Shown: positions 17,044-26,443, counted from the first letter of the stretch. The stretch: DNA of 64,000 bases from JAYOEY01 sp038116945 (GCA_038116945.1 JAYOEY010000003.1:124001-188000); one strand, 5' to 3'. Numbers and translations are program-made. The notes: a model not told the origin generated them from the sequence alone.

Positions 17044-17671
17044 CGGGCCGCTCCAGCCGGTAAAGATAGGGCCTCTCGGCCGCTGCGGCGCTGTGGAACG
17101 CGGCGATATCGCCTGCGTTCCGCATGGTCAGCGCGATCTCGTCGAGCCCTTCCAGAAGCTGGGTGCGGCGGAATTCCGGCAGCGAAATCGGGTAGGTTTT
17201 CCCGCTCGGTGCGGTCAGAAGGTTGGCAAGAAGATCGGCGGAAAATTCGCCGCTCGTTTCGCCGGACGATGCCTCTTCGGCGAGCGACAGCACGTCCGCC
17301 TCCGGCAGCAGCACCGGCAGGACGCCGAACTTGAAGCAGTTGTTGAAAAAGATATCGCCCACGCTGGGCGCGACCACGCACCGTATCCCGAAGGCGGACA
17401 GCGCGGTGACCGCGGCCTCGCGCGAGCTGGCGCAGCCGAAATTGGCGCCCGCGATCAGGAACCTTGAGTCGCGGTAGCGCGGCCGGTTAAGGACGAAATC
17501 GGGGATCTCGTTCCCGTCCCCGTCGAAACGCAGCCCGAAGAACAGTTCGTCGCCGGGATGTTTATACGGTCCGGCGCTATGCGGGCGTTGCACGGAAATG
17601 ACGTTGGTGGCGACGTTTTCCTCCAGATAGGGCGCCGCGGGCCCGGTCAGCATCGTAAACGGTTCGGCCAT
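17027..17671 (-). CDS. second LeuD-like aconitase-superfamily small subunit
   Basis: A 214-residue small subunit with ATNVISVQ in place of the usual DTDQI block near residue 25, LNRPRYRDSRFLIAGANFGC and the GCASSREAA swivel-domain motif, then FFNNCFKFGVLPV. I chose ATG 17671 because it lies four bases after the partner leuC stop and aligns with LeuD; an in-frame start at 17704 lies inside leuC. The N-terminal block is less canonical than in the leuD at 880. With the partner at 17676 it forms a hydro-lyase that may act on isopropylmalate or on another alkylmalate. Confidence 0.85.
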   Translation of the reverse strand: MAEPFTMLTGPAAPYLEENVATNVISVQRPHSAGPYKHPGDELFFGLRFDGDGNEIPDFVLNRPRYRDSRFLIAGANFGCASSREAAVTALSAFGIRCVVAPSVGDIFFNNCFKFGVLPVLLPEADVLSLAEEASSGETSGEFSADLLANLLTAPSGKTYPISLPEFRRTQLLEGLDEIALTMRNAGDIAAFHSAAAAERPYLYRLERPVSDIP

Positions 17672-17675
17672 CGTT

Positions 17676-19085
17676 TCAGCCCCCCAGCCTGCGCACGTCG
17701 GCAATACGGCCCGCGACGGCCGCCGCCGCCGCCATCGGCGGGCTCGCCAGATGGGTGATCGAGCCCGGCCCCTGACGCCCCGGCAGGTTGCGGTTGATGG
17801 TGGAAACGGCGCGCATCCCCGGCTTGAGCCGCTCTGTAAAGCCGTTCCCCTGCCCGCCGCACATGGAGCAGCCGGGGAAACCCCAGTTGAACCCGGCTTC
17901 GGTGAAGATGCGGGCCAGCCCCTCTTCTTCCGCCTGTGCGCGAATCCTCAGCGAACCCGGCACCACCCAGCCGGTCACGCCATCGGCGATGCGGCGCCCG
18001 CGCAGCACCGCGGCCGCCTCGCGCAGATCGGAAATGCGGTTGTTGGTGCAGGAGCCGATGAACACGAAATCGATCTTCGTGCCCTCGATCTTCTGGCCCG
18101 GTCGCAGCCCGGTATGGTCCAGCCCGGCCTGCATGGCGCGCCGTTTCTGGACGTCCGGCTCGTCGGCGGGGTCGGGCACGACACCATCGATGGGGATCGT
18201 GTCCTGCGGGCTGATCCCCCAGGTCACCTGTGGCGCAGCGCCCGACACGTCGATCGTGACATCGCGGTCGAACGCGGCATCGGGATCGGACACCAGCTCC
18301 CGCCAGTCAGCAATTGCAGCGTCCCAGTCGGCGCCCTGCGGCGCGAAACGGCGTCCTTTCAGATACTCGAATGCGGCCTCATCGGGCGCGATGGTCGCAA
18401 AGGACGCGCCGAGCTCGACCGCCATGTTGCAGAGCGTGAAGCGGCCCTCCATCGGCATCGACCGCACCGCCTCGCCGGCGAACTCGACCGCGCAGCCGAG
18501 ACCGCCGGCCGCGCCGACCCGGCCGATGGTAAACAGCGTCAGGTCCTTGGGCGTGACGCCCGGGGCGGGTGCGCCTTCGAGGCTGATGCGCATGGTCTTC
18601 GGCTTGCGCAGGATGCTGGTCTGGGTGGCGAGGACATGGACGATCTCGCTGCCGCCGAACGCCCAGCTTATCCCACCCAGCGCGCCCACCGTGCAGACGT
18701 GGCTGTCGACGCAGGCCAGCGTGGTTCCGGGCAGCGCGATCCCCTGCTCGGCGGCGACGATGTGGCTGATCCCCTGGTCCGGCCCGTCCACGTCGAAATG
18801 ATGAAAGCCGTATTTGAGCGACGCCGCCTTCATGCCGCGCGAAAACTCGTTACTGCGGTCGTCCGGCTTTTCCAGCGCTGCCCAAAGCGCCGGCACGGTA
18901 TGGTCGGACACGCCGAACGTCAGCTCGGGATGCCTCAGCGGCAGCCCCTTCGATTCGAGTTCCCTGAACCGGTTATAGGTAATCTCCGGGATCACATGCC
19001 GGTCGACAAACACCAGCGCGAACCCGCCGCCGAGATCGGCGACGACGTGCCTGTCCCATATTTTCTCGAACAGCGTTTTGGGCAT
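17676..19085 (-). CDS. second LeuC-like aconitase-superfamily large subunit
   Basis: A 469-residue large subunit of normal LeuC length. It has the 4Fe-4S motifs (GSCTNNRISDL near 345; GCSMCGG near 405) and the C-terminal STINRNLPGRQGPGS loop. The first cluster-proximal block reads CVDSHVCTVGALGG where LeuC proteins usually have DSHTATHGAFG, so the Thr after DSH and the His of the THG step are replaced. This suggests an altered substrate pocket, perhaps for a different 2-hydroxydiacid. ATG 19085 begins MPKTLFEKIWDRH as in LeuC. The partner small subunit starts four bases after its stop. Confidence 0.88.
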   Translation of the reverse strand: MPKTLFEKIWDRHVVADLGGGFALVFVDRHVIPEITYNRFRELESKGLPLRHPELTFGVSDHTVPALWAALEKPDDRSNEFSRGMKAASLKYGFHHFDVDGPDQGISHIVAAEQGIALPGTTLACVDSHVCTVGALGGISWAFGGSEIVHVLATQTSILRKPKTMRISLEGAPAPGVTPKDLTLFTIGRVGAAGGLGCAVEFAGEAVRSMPMEGRFTLCNMAVELGASFATIAPDEAAFEYLKGRRFAPQGADWDAAIADWRELVSDPDAAFDRDVTIDVSGAAPQVTWGISPQDTIPIDGVVPDPADEPDVQKRRAMQAGLDHTGLRPGQKIEGTKIDFVFIGSCTNNRISDLREAAAVLRGRRIADGVTGWVVPGSLRIRAQAEEEGLARIFTEAGFNWGFPGCSMCGGQGNGFTERLKPGMRAVSTINRNLPGRQGPGSITHLASPPMAAAAAVAGRIADVRRLGG

Positions 19086-19406
19086 GGCTCGCTCCCCGGC
19101 AGGCTTTCCGGACCGCCGCGTCGAGGTTTCTGCGGCCCGTGATCGTGGCGCGGAACCGGCTGGCGCGCAAGCAGCACCTGGTGCGCATCGCCCCGCATGT
19201 TCCGACAGGAAAAAGCCCGCCTGCCCTCCTGAAACTCCTGGGTCATCCCCATAATTCGAGCGAAACCGGTATTAGTTCGAGCGATTGTCCCCATATATGG
19301 ATTTGGGGAAACCCGACGTGAATGCGAGGCAGGAAGGCTTGCTCGAGATACATGTCGGGTGCCTGCAAAGCGCCTTCAGGGCTTCATCTTCAGGCGAGGG
19401 GCTGAC
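19086..19406. other. intergenic region with a 21-base-phased direct repeat
   Basis: This gap of about 320 bases separates the leuC-like gene from the transporter pseudogene. It holds TTCGAGCGA at 19255-19263 and again at 19276-19284, start-to-start 21 bases, which is two helical turns, followed by the palindrome CCATATATGG within 19290-19301. This could be an operator for the divergent leuCD-like operon. I found no convincing ORF or RNA in the gap. Confidence 0.35.
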
Positions 19407-20756
19407 ATGACGTCTTCAGGAAGAACCGAACAGTGGCGTTCCCAACGGGCGTTCATTCTGGCGACGGTCGGAGCCGCGGTCGGGCTGGGCAATATCTGGC
19501 GTTTTTCCTACGTCGCGGGGGAGAACGGAGGCGCCACGTTCCTGATCGTTTATCTTCTTTGCGTAGCGGTGATTGGCCTGCCCATCGTGATTGCCGAACT
19601 CGCCGTCGGCCGCCACAGCCGCGGCGACGCGGTCGCCGCCATACGGAATATCGCCCCCGCGAAATTCTGGCAGGCAGCGGGCGCGCTCGGGGTCGCCGGT
19701 TCCTTCCTCATCATGAGTTTCTATCTGGTCATCGCCGGTTGGGCGCTCAGATATCTGGTCGGCGCCGTGGACGGTTCGCTCTAGAGAATTGCCGGCGCGG
19801 ACTACGGCGGCTATTTCGAAACATTTATTGCCGGCACATACGCCCCTCTGTTCTGGCAGTTTGCGGTCATGGCCATCGGCGCAAGCGTCGTCGCCGCCGG
19901 TGTCCAGAACGGTATTGAGAAGCTCACGAGTTTCCTCATGCCGCTTCTCGCACTCATCGTGGTCGGGCTTGCGGTTTAAAGCATCAGCCAGAAAGGCGGG
20001 GCTGAAGGGCTCAAATTCATGTTCAGCCCGAAATGGGAGCTGCTTTCGAGGCCTGATATCTATCTCGCCGCCATGGGTCAGGCATTCTTTTCTTTAAGCA
20101 TAGGCATGGCGCTCTTCATTACCTACGGAAGCTACCTCGCACACGATCATTCCATCCCGAAATCGGCGGTCTGCGTTGCCCTGGGCGACACATTGATGGC
20201 GATTGCAGCCGGACTCGCCATCTTTCCCGCCGTTTTCGCATTCAATCTCGACCCGGGCACAGGGCCGAGACTCGTATTCATAACCCTGCCGCAACTGTTT
20301 CTGTCGATGACGGCCGGGAAGATCGTCGGCGTTCTTTTCTTCTTTCTGTTATCCGCGGCGGCGATTTCCGCAAGCATATCCGGGCTCGAAGTCGTAACAG
20401 CATATGTGATCCGGAAACTGTCGGTTACCCGCCGCTGCGCCGCCTATATCGTCGGAATCGCCGTTTTCCTCGCGGGCGTCCCGGCATCTCTCGGTTACGG
20501 GATATGGCGGGACGTGCGCTGGAGAGACCGGGGTCTTCTGGAGATCATGGATTACGTCGTCTCCAACGGCGTATTGCCGATTGCCGGTCTCCTGGTTGCC
20601 CTTCTGGTCGGCTGGCGATGGGGTTCCGCCAACGCGATCAGGGAATCCGATCTGGGCGATGGGATGCTGGGCCGGTGCTGGTTATGGAGCCTGAGAATAC
20701 TGACCCCGGCTCTTATCGTCCTGGTGCTGATACAGGGAATCGGCGGCAATCAGTAA
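19407..20756 (+). pseudogene. SNF-family sodium-dependent transporter with two in-frame stops
   Basis: The reading frame from ATG 19407 to the TAA at 20754 encodes a full-length (about 449 codons) neurotransmitter:sodium symporter homologue. The N terminus RAFILATVGAAVGLGNIWRF is the family signature, and NGIEKLTSFLMPLLALIVVG and PQLFLSMTAGKIVGVLFF match later helices. The frame is broken by TAG at 19782-19784 (after transmembrane segment 3) and TAA at 19977-19979, with no frameshift; family similarity continues unchanged between and after the stops. The simplest reading is a recent nonsense pseudogene. A sequencing error is unlikely to make two substitution-type stops in one frame but should be checked. 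Confidence 0.85.
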
Positions 20757-20802
20757 AGCGCCGCCTGTGAAGACGTCTCAAGCAACGCGAGTTTCTTATC
20801 GG

Positions 20803-22563
20803 TTACCCTTCCGGCAGCCCCGCCTCACGTAGCGCTGCCGCGTAACGCTCCCGGTCCTCTTCGCGGGCGTAGGCGACCTGTCCGAAGGCGTCCCTCCTGA
20901 CATTGCTTTCGGGCGCGATCTTCAGCACCTGTTCGACGATTCGCTTCGCCTCGTCGATTTCTCCCAGCCCGACATGACAGGCGGCAAGAAACCGCATGGC
21001 CGGCGCGAATTCCGGCCGTTCGCGCAACGCCCGCTTTTCGCAATCGATCCCGTTGGCATGGCGCCCGGCCGCGAAGTGTCCGATGGCGGCAAAATGCAGA
21101 TAGGCGAAATTGAAGGGATCGCACGGGCTCATCCGTAGCGACAATTCCGCCGCCTCCACCGCTTCGTCGGGCTGCCCGACCAGGGCAAGGGACGCCGCCA
21201 TGTTGCCATGGGCCAGCGCAAAATTTTCGTTTAGGCCAATTGCCCGGCGGTAACACGCTATGGCATCGTCGTATTCGCTGGCGAAGCAGATGGTATAGCC
21301 CAACGCGAAATGGCCCCACGGGTCATCGCCGTCCAGCGCGATTGCCGCCTCCGCGATCCCTCGGGCGACAGCAAGCGTCGATTCAATGTCGTCGCCAAAC
21401 AGCACCCGCCGCGCCTCGGCAAACGCCAGCACGGCCTGCGCCTTGGCATAGGCCGGATCGAGCGAGACCGCCTTGCGCAACAGTTCGAGCGCACTGTCAT
21501 TGCCGTCCTTCGTAAGACGGCCCAGATGCCAGAGCCCGCGAATGACGCAGCCCCAGGCATCGAGACTGCCGGGCGGCACGCTCCGGAAACGGATGTTCTC
21601 GGCGGCAAGAAGCTGCGGCTCGATGGCGCCGACAACGCTGCGGGTAATTTCGTCCTGAACGTCGAAGATATCGACCGCCTGCCGATCGTACCGTTCGGCC
21701 CAAAGATGGCTGCCGGTATCGCCATCGATCAGCTGGGCCGCGATCCGCATGCGTTCACCGGCCTTTCGCACGCTGCCTTCCAGCACGTAACGAACGCCGA
21801 GTTCGCGTGCGATCCTGCGCACGTCGAGCGCCTTCCTCTTGTAGGCAAAGCTGGAATTCCGGGCGATGACAAAAAACCAGCGCAGCTTCGACAGGGCCGT
21901 GATGATGTCTTCCGCCATGCCGTCGGCGAAATAATCCTGTCCCACGTCGTCACTCAGATTGTCGAACGGCAGAATGGCAATCGACGGTTTCTCGTTCGCC
22001 TTCGCCGGTGTGGGAACGGCGGCGAAGGCGGCCCCGTCGGCCTTGACGGCGAAACACCGGACAGGCCTCGCGATGTTCTTGACGGAAACCTCGCCCATGT
22101 CCTCCAGCGCGATGTCCAGCCTGTCACGAACCTGGTCGCGGGCGGCGCGGGAAAGACAGATACCGCCGGGCGCCGCAAGCCCTTCCAGACGCGCAGCCAC
22201 ATTGACGCCGTCGCCGAACACGTCGTCGTCCTGCACGATGACATCGCCAAGATTGATGCCGATGCGGAATTGCAGGCGGCTGCGCTCGGACCTATCCGCG
22301 TTGCGCTTGCGCATACCGTCCTGAAACGCGATGGCGCAGCGGACGGCATCGACCACTGAGAAAAACTCGGCCAGAAGCCCGTCCCCCGTCGTCTTGACGA
22401 GCCGGCCGCGATGATCGGCGATGCAGGGTTCGATTAGTTCGGACCGATGACCGGCAAGGGCCGCAACCGTTCCTTCCTCATCCTCTCCGACGTGACGCGA
22501 ATACCCCTCGACATCGGCGGCAAGAAGCGCAGCGAGGCGACGATGGGGGCTTCGATCAGTCAA
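20803..22563 (-). CDS. class III adenylate/guanylate cyclase with TolB-like and TPR domains
   Basis: A 586-residue soluble protein. Residues 1-165 form a class III cyclase domain: the metal Asp in AADVEGYSR (17) and in TTGDGLLAEF (about 60), then RIGINLGDVI and GDGVNVAARLE. Residues about 190-330 form the TolB-like/FlgO-like domain often found behind such cyclases (SIAILPFDNLSDD, YVLEGSVRKAGERMRI), and the rest is TPR-like repeats. It would make cAMP or cGMP, with the C-terminal part as sensor or scaffold. The start is TTG 22563 behind a GGGAG. It lies alone on the minus strand after the aldolase-like gene. Confidence 0.85.
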   Translation of the reverse strand: MTDRSPHRRLAALLAADVEGYSRHVGEDEEGTVAALAGHRSELIEPCIADHRGRLVKTTGDGLLAEFFSVVDAVRCAIAFQDGMRKRNADRSERSRLQFRIGINLGDVIVQDDDVFGDGVNVAARLEGLAAPGGICLSRAARDQVRDRLDIALEDMGEVSVKNIARPVRCFAVKADGAAFAAVPTPAKANEKPSIAILPFDNLSDDVGQDYFADGMAEDIITALSKLRWFFVIARNSSFAYKRKALDVRRIARELGVRYVLEGSVRKAGERMRIAAQLIDGDTGSHLWAERYDRQAVDIFDVQDEITRSVVGAIEPQLLAAENIRFRSVPPGSLDAWGCVIRGLWHLGRLTKDGNDSALELLRKAVSLDPAYAKAQAVLAFAEARRVLFGDDIESTLAVARGIAEAAIALDGDDPWGHFALGYTICFASEYDDAIACYRRAIGLNENFALAHGNMAASLALVGQPDEAVEAAELSLRMSPCDPFNFAYLHFAAIGHFAAGRHANGIDCEKRALRERPEFAPAMRFLAACHVGLGEIDEAKRIVEQVLKIAPESNVRRDAFGQVAYAREEDRERYAAALREAGLPEG

Positions 22564-22603
22564 GGTTTACTCCCGGGCCTTCGGCGTCGCCCGGACCACG
22601 ACC

Positions 22604-23398
22604 TTACGTCCGATAGCTCGGGTCGATCCGGTCCATCTTGCGCATCAGCGCCGGCCAGGACGGATGCATCTCGGTATTGCTGTTATTGGGTTTCCAGCTC
22701 TGCTCGGCCGATTTCCGCAGCACGTCTTCGGACGGAATTTCAAGCTCCGCCCCGCCGGCCATGGCGGCGAGCTGGGACCGGCAGGCCTTTTCCAGATTGT
22801 ACATCAGGTAGAACGCCTCGCCGAGATTGCGGCCCAGCGTCAGGAGGCCGTGATTGCGCAGGATCATCGCGTAGCGGTCGCCGAGATGATCGACGATCGA
22901 TTCCTGCTCCTCGAGGTCGAGCACCACCCCCTCGTAATCGTGATAGGCGATACGCTCGTAGAAACGGATGGCGGCCATGCTGAGCGGCAGCAGCCCGTTC
23001 TTCTGGGCCGACACGGCCATGCCGGCCTCGGTATGGGTGTGGATCGCGCAGGTGACGTCCTTACGGGCGCGATGGATGGCGCTGTGGATCACGAACCCGG
23101 CCCGGTTGGGCTCGAAATCGCTTTCCATGACCTTGTTGCCGTCGAGATCGATCTTGAGCAGGCTCGACGCCGTGACCTCGTCATACAGCAGCCCGTACGG
23201 GTTGATCAGAAAATGCTCCTCGACGCCGGGAACGCGGAGCGAGATATGGTTGGCGATGACGTTGGTCCAGCCGAAATGATCGACGATACGGTAGGCGCAG
23301 GCGAGGTTTACCCTTGCCTCCCATTCCTCTTCGCTGACCTTGTCCCTGACAGACGGGAAATCGAGCCTTCCCGTAAAACCGATCCCATCCGGCGCCAT
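22604..23398 (-). CDS. class II aldolase/adducin family protein
   Basis: A 264-residue protein of the class II aldolase/adducin family, zinc enzymes that cleave or epimerise sugar phosphates or decarboxylate. Metal-binding histidines are in CAIHTHTEAGM (about residue 115) and MILRNHGLLTLG (about 190); NHISLRVPG is the N-terminal phosphate-site region and SAAQ-like phosphosugar motifs are weak. I use ATG 23398, directly behind an AGGAGGATGAC; the longer frame to 23446 lacks support. A terminator precedes the gene. The substrate is unknown; many relatives of this length occur in aromatic or hydroxy-acid catabolism. Confidence 0.8.
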   Translation of the reverse strand: MAPDGIGFTGRLDFPSVRDKVSEEEWEARVNLACAYRIVDHFGWTNVIANHISLRVPGVEEHFLINPYGLLYDEVTASSLLKIDLDGNKVMESDFEPNRAGFVIHSAIHRARKDVTCAIHTHTEAGMAVSAQKNGLLPLSMAAIRFYERIAYHDYEGVVLDLEEQESIVDHLGDRYAMILRNHGLLTLGRNLGEAFYLMYNLEKACRSQLAAMAGGAELEIPSEDVLRKSAEQSWKPNNSNTEMHPSWPALMRKMDRIDPSYRT

Positions 23399-23453
23399 GT
23401 CATCCTCCTGACCGGCACTGCCGGCCTCTCGCCTTCCCCAACGCACAAACGAA

Positions 23454-23481
23454 GAGGGCGGCCGGTTTCATGGCCGCCCTC
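23454..23481 (-). terminator. intrinsic terminator of the AsmA-like gene
   Basis: Perfect ten-base arms GAGGGCGGCC (23454-23463) and GGCCGCCCTC (23472-23481) with an eight-base loop. Read on the minus strand it follows the stop of the gene at 23491 and continues into TTCGTTTG, a weak T-rich tail. Confidence 0.75.
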
Positions 23482-23490
23482 GAAACGCTT

Positions 23491-24309
23491 CTACTGACCG
23501 AACAGGCCCTTGATGGACTTGGTGGCATCGTCGACCGCCTTGCCGGCGCCCGAATCGTCCATCATTTTCTTGGCGCCGTCGCCGGCCCCTTCCATCATCT
23601 TCTTCGCGCCCTCAACCGCGTCCTTGGCCATCTTGACCGCGGAATCGAGCCCCTGCTTGCCGACGCCGGCGATCTTGCCGGTAATCTCGTCCATCAGCTT
23701 GCTGGCGACTTCGCCCGGCGACGCGCCCTTTTCTTTCTTGCCGATATCCTTCAGATGGATGTCCGGCAACGGGACCGTGACGGTCTTGCCGAGAAGCAGC
23801 GGCGAATTCAGCGCCACCTTGCCGTCCCGGACATAGAGATTTTCAATGATGATCTTGGGGCCGCCTTCTTTCTTTTTCGTTTCCTGTTTGCCGCCGCCCG
23901 CGCCGAGCGACTTGGCGTAGGCATCGACATTTTTCTGGATCACGTCGAAATTGCTGCCGCCGCTCCCGCTTTCGTAGGTGATGTCCGGCGCGGCGATCAC
24001 GACCTCCTTGATTACGATGACGTCGCTGGTGACCGTGCCGGGATCGATCTTGACGCTGACCGTGCCGAAGCTCATCGCCTTGTCGGTCTTGAATCCCGCC
24101 GGGTTGCCCATGCGGAATCCGTTAAGCGCGGCCGAGCCTTCCTTGAGCTTGAGTTGAACGCCGCTGAGCGAAACCTGGGTCTTGGTCGCTTCGGAGCCGT
24201 ATTTCTCCACCGCGGCCTTGATGATCGAATCGAGATTGCCGAGCGTGTACCAGATGCCGGCGCCTGCGACGACGACGACCACGACCAGACCGATCATAAT
24301 TTTCTTCAT
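23491..24309 (-). CDS. AsmA-like membrane-anchored periplasmic protein
   Basis: A 272-residue protein with one N-terminal membrane anchor (IMIGLVVVVVVAGAGIWYTL, residues 4-23) and a periplasmic body. The pattern VSLSGVQLKLKEGSAALNGFRMGNP, followed by repeated beta-strand blocks (VIKEVVIAAPDITYE; IIIENLYVRDGKVAL), resembles AsmA/DUF748-type domains that span the envelope and are linked to lipid transport or assembly. Residues about 195-260 are an alternating Lys/Ala/Gly/Asp amphipathic region (DAVEGAKKMMEGAG) that could form a coiled or helical stalk. A good terminator follows. Function in this strain is not readable. Confidence 0.75.
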   Translation of the reverse strand: MKKIMIGLVVVVVVAGAGIWYTLGNLDSIIKAAVEKYGSEATKTQVSLSGVQLKLKEGSAALNGFRMGNPAGFKTDKAMSFGTVSVKIDPGTVTSDVIVIKEVVIAAPDITYESGSGGSNFDVIQKNVDAYAKSLGAGGGKQETKKKEGGPKIIIENLYVRDGKVALNSPLLLGKTVTVPLPDIHLKDIGKKEKGASPGEVASKLMDEITGKIAGVGKQGLDSAVKMAKDAVEGAKKMMEGAGDGAKKMMDDSGAGKAVDDATKSIKGLFGQ

Positions 24310-24514
24310 GTCTTTCTTACTCTAAATCCGTGGACGGAAGGCGGAGCACACTCCCCGGAGTCTCGCCACTTACCGCTGCCATTGTAAGGCCGAATCGCGC
24401 GCGGGTCATGGGTTCTTTGCGGGACAGACACGCCCCTGAAATCCGGGTTCCGCGGATTTGACAGATCGAACCGCCGGTTCGATGCTCTGTCCTGCACGAG
24501 AAGAAAGGGGATTC

Positions 24515-24883
24515 ATGTTCAGGCGAATCGATCACGTCGCGCTGCATGTAACGGATATCGACCGTTCCATCGCTTTCTACGAACGGCATTTCGGCTGCGA
24601 AACCTATTACGAGCATCGCGCCGGGGCCGGGTTCCGCATCGCCTATCTGCGGCTGGGAGATACGGTCCTCGAACTGACGCACCGGAGCGACGGCGACATG
24701 AAGGGCTTTCATTTCTGTTTTGAAACGGACGATTTCGACGGCGCCGTCGCCGCGATGGAGACGGCCGGGATCGAATGTCTCCAGCCGCCGCACGACACGG
24801 ATGCGCGCGAAGCCCGGGAAACCGGCTGGCGCCGCGTCGTGTTCAAGGGGCCGGACGGCGAAGCCATCGAGCTGAGGGGATGA
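24515..24883 (+). CDS. VOC-family glyoxalase/dioxygenase-like protein
   Basis: A 122-residue single VOC unit. It begins MFRRIDHVALHVTDIDRSIA, where the His is the first metal ligand, and contains FYERHFGCETYYE, VLELTH and FKGPDGEAIELRG with the C-terminal Glu ligand. Members include glyoxalase I, methylmalonyl-CoA epimerase and small binding proteins. I chose ATG 24515, preceded by AGAAAGGGGATTC; an upstream in-frame start adds only unrelated residues. The stop overlaps the start region of SDR 1, so it heads the VOC-SDR-SDR-SDR-dioxygenase operon. Confidence 0.85.
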   Translation: MFRRIDHVALHVTDIDRSIAFYERHFGCETYYEHRAGAGFRIAYLRLGDTVLELTHRSDGDMKGFHFCFETDDFDGAVAAMETAGIECLQPPHDTDAREARETGWRRVVFKGPDGEAIELRG

Positions 24884-24885
24884 CC

Positions 24886-25644
24886 ATGGGAAGACTGGAG
24901 GGAAAATCGGCACTCGTCACCGCTGCGGGCGGCGGCATTGCCGGCGCCATTGCGAGACGGTTCGGGGCGGAAGGCGCTTCCGTCATGTGCGTCGATATCG
25001 TCGAGGAGAGCGTTACGAAGACCGCAGGCGACATCGAAAGCGCCGGGGGCCGGGCTGCCTGGTCGCTCTGCGACGTCAGCAAGGAAGATCAGGTCAGGGA
25101 ACTGATCGGGAAGACCGTCGGCGCGTTCGGCAAGGTGGATATAGTGGTAAATGCGGCCGCCGCGTCGGAGCCGACCCACACCGTCGTCACCATGCCGCTC
25201 GAGGTCTGGCAGGAAGTGCTGGATGTCAACATCACCGGCATGTTCCTGGTCTGCAAATACGCGATTCCCGAAATGCAGAAATCGGGCGGCGGCTGTTTTA
25301 TCAATATCTCCTCGACCTTCGGCAGCATCGCCTGGCCGGGTCGGCCCGCCTACATGGCCACGAAGGCGGCCGTCAAACAGATCACCCGTTCGGTAGCGCT
25401 CGATTTCGCAGGCGACAATATCCGCGCCAACGCGATTTCGCCGGGCGCGATCGAGACAAACCGCCTGCTGGCCCGCACGCCGACCATGGACGCCGTGCGG
25501 GAAAAGATGGTGCCGCTGCACCCGATCGGCCGGCTCGGTCAGCCGGACGACATCGCCAACGCAGCGCTGTTCCTCGCCAGCGACGAGTCCTCTTTCATGA
25601 CCGGCGCCGACATGTTCGTCGACGGCGGTTTCACCATGATCTGA
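24886..25644 (+). CDS. short-chain dehydrogenase/reductase, tandem copy 1
   Basis: A 252-residue SDR. The catalytic Ser is in NISSTFGS and the Tyr-x3-Lys in YMATKAAVKQ (about residues 158-162). The cofactor loop, normally TGxxxGIG, reads TAAGGGIAGAIARRFG, and the NNAG motif reads VNAAAASEP. ATG 24886 has GAGGGG at 24874-24879, a spacing of six bases; the ATG at 24880 touches that site and overlaps the VOC stop. The following gene starts 26 bases later. Copies 2 and 3 have the same length and the same altered motifs. It probably oxidises or reduces a hydroxylated ring or alcohol, unknown which. Confidence 0.9.
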   Translation: MGRLEGKSALVTAAGGGIAGAIARRFGAEGASVMCVDIVEESVTKTAGDIESAGGRAAWSLCDVSKEDQVRELIGKTVGAFGKVDIVVNAAAASEPTHTVVTMPLEVWQEVLDVNITGMFLVCKYAIPEMQKSGGGCFINISSTFGSIAWPGRPAYMATKAAVKQITRSVALDFAGDNIRANAISPGAIETNRLLARTPTMDAVREKMVPLHPIGRLGQPDDIANAALFLASDESSFMTGADMFVDGGFTMI

Positions 25645-25670
25645 ACACCAAATCCTCAGGGAGAGAATTA

Positions 25671-26429
25671 ATGGGATTGCTTGACGGGAAGGTCGCGTTC
25701 GTTACCGCCGCGGGCGGCAATATCGCCGGCGCGACCGCGCGGCTGTTTGCCGAAGAAGGCGCGGCGGTCGCCTGCGCCGACGTCGCCGAGGAAGACGTGA
25801 GAAAAACCGCCGCCGATATCGAAGCGGCGGGCGGACGCGCCATCGCCATGGTCTGCGACGTCACCGACGAAGACGCGGTAAAGGAGTGCATCGCCCGAAC
25901 GGTTGCCGAGCTCGGGCCGCTCACCACCCTGTTCAATGCCGCGGCGCATTCCGAACAGCGATTCAAGGTCGCCGACATGCCGGTCGACATGTGGCGCAGG
26001 ACCATCGATGTGGACCTGACGGGCATGTTCATCGTCTGCAAGTACGCCATTCCGGAGATTCTGAAGGCGGGCGGCGGATCGATCGTCAACATCTCCTCGA
26101 CCTACGGCAAGATCGCCGCGGCGGAACGGCCGGCCTACTGTTCCGCCAAGGGCGGGGTCCGGATGCTGACCAAATCCATCGCCGTGGATTACGCCGCCGA
26201 CAATATACGCTGCAACTCGATCCTGCCCGGCCCGATCGAAGGACCGCGCATGCTGCAGCGCAACCCGTCGATCGAGGCGGTGGTCGCACGCCACGGCCAG
26301 CGGCTTCACTTCAAGCGGCTGGGACAGTCGATCGAGATCGCGCGCACGGCGCTGTTTCTCGCGAGCGACGAATCCAGCTACACCAACGGCGCCGACATGG
26401 CGGTCGACGCCGGCTATACGGCGTTCTGA
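25671..26429 (+). CDS. short-chain dehydrogenase/reductase, tandem copy 2
   Basis: A 252-residue SDR. It reads TAAGGNIAGATARLFAEEGA at the cofactor loop and LFNAAAHSEQ where NNAG is usual; the catalytic tetrad is otherwise normal with NISSTYGKI and Tyr-x3-Lys in YCSAKGGVRM. The C terminus (GADMAVDAGYTAF) is the usual SDR end. ATG 25671 has a GGGAGAG site. It is 14 bases upstream of copy 3. It is more similar to copy 3 (EEGAAVACADVAEEDV and EGAAVACVDIARENV) than to copy 1 by eye, which suggests stepwise tandem duplication. Confidence 0.9.
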   Translation: MGLLDGKVAFVTAAGGNIAGATARLFAEEGAAVACADVAEEDVRKTAADIEAAGGRAIAMVCDVTDEDAVKECIARTVAELGPLTTLFNAAAHSEQRFKVADMPVDMWRRTIDVDLTGMFIVCKYAIPEILKAGGGSIVNISSTYGKIAAAERPAYCSAKGGVRMLTKSIAVDYAADNIRCNSILPGPIEGPRMLQRNPSIEAVVARHGQRLHFKRLGQSIEIARTALFLASDESSYTNGADMAVDAGYTAF

Positions 26430-26443
26430 GGGGGAGACGGACC

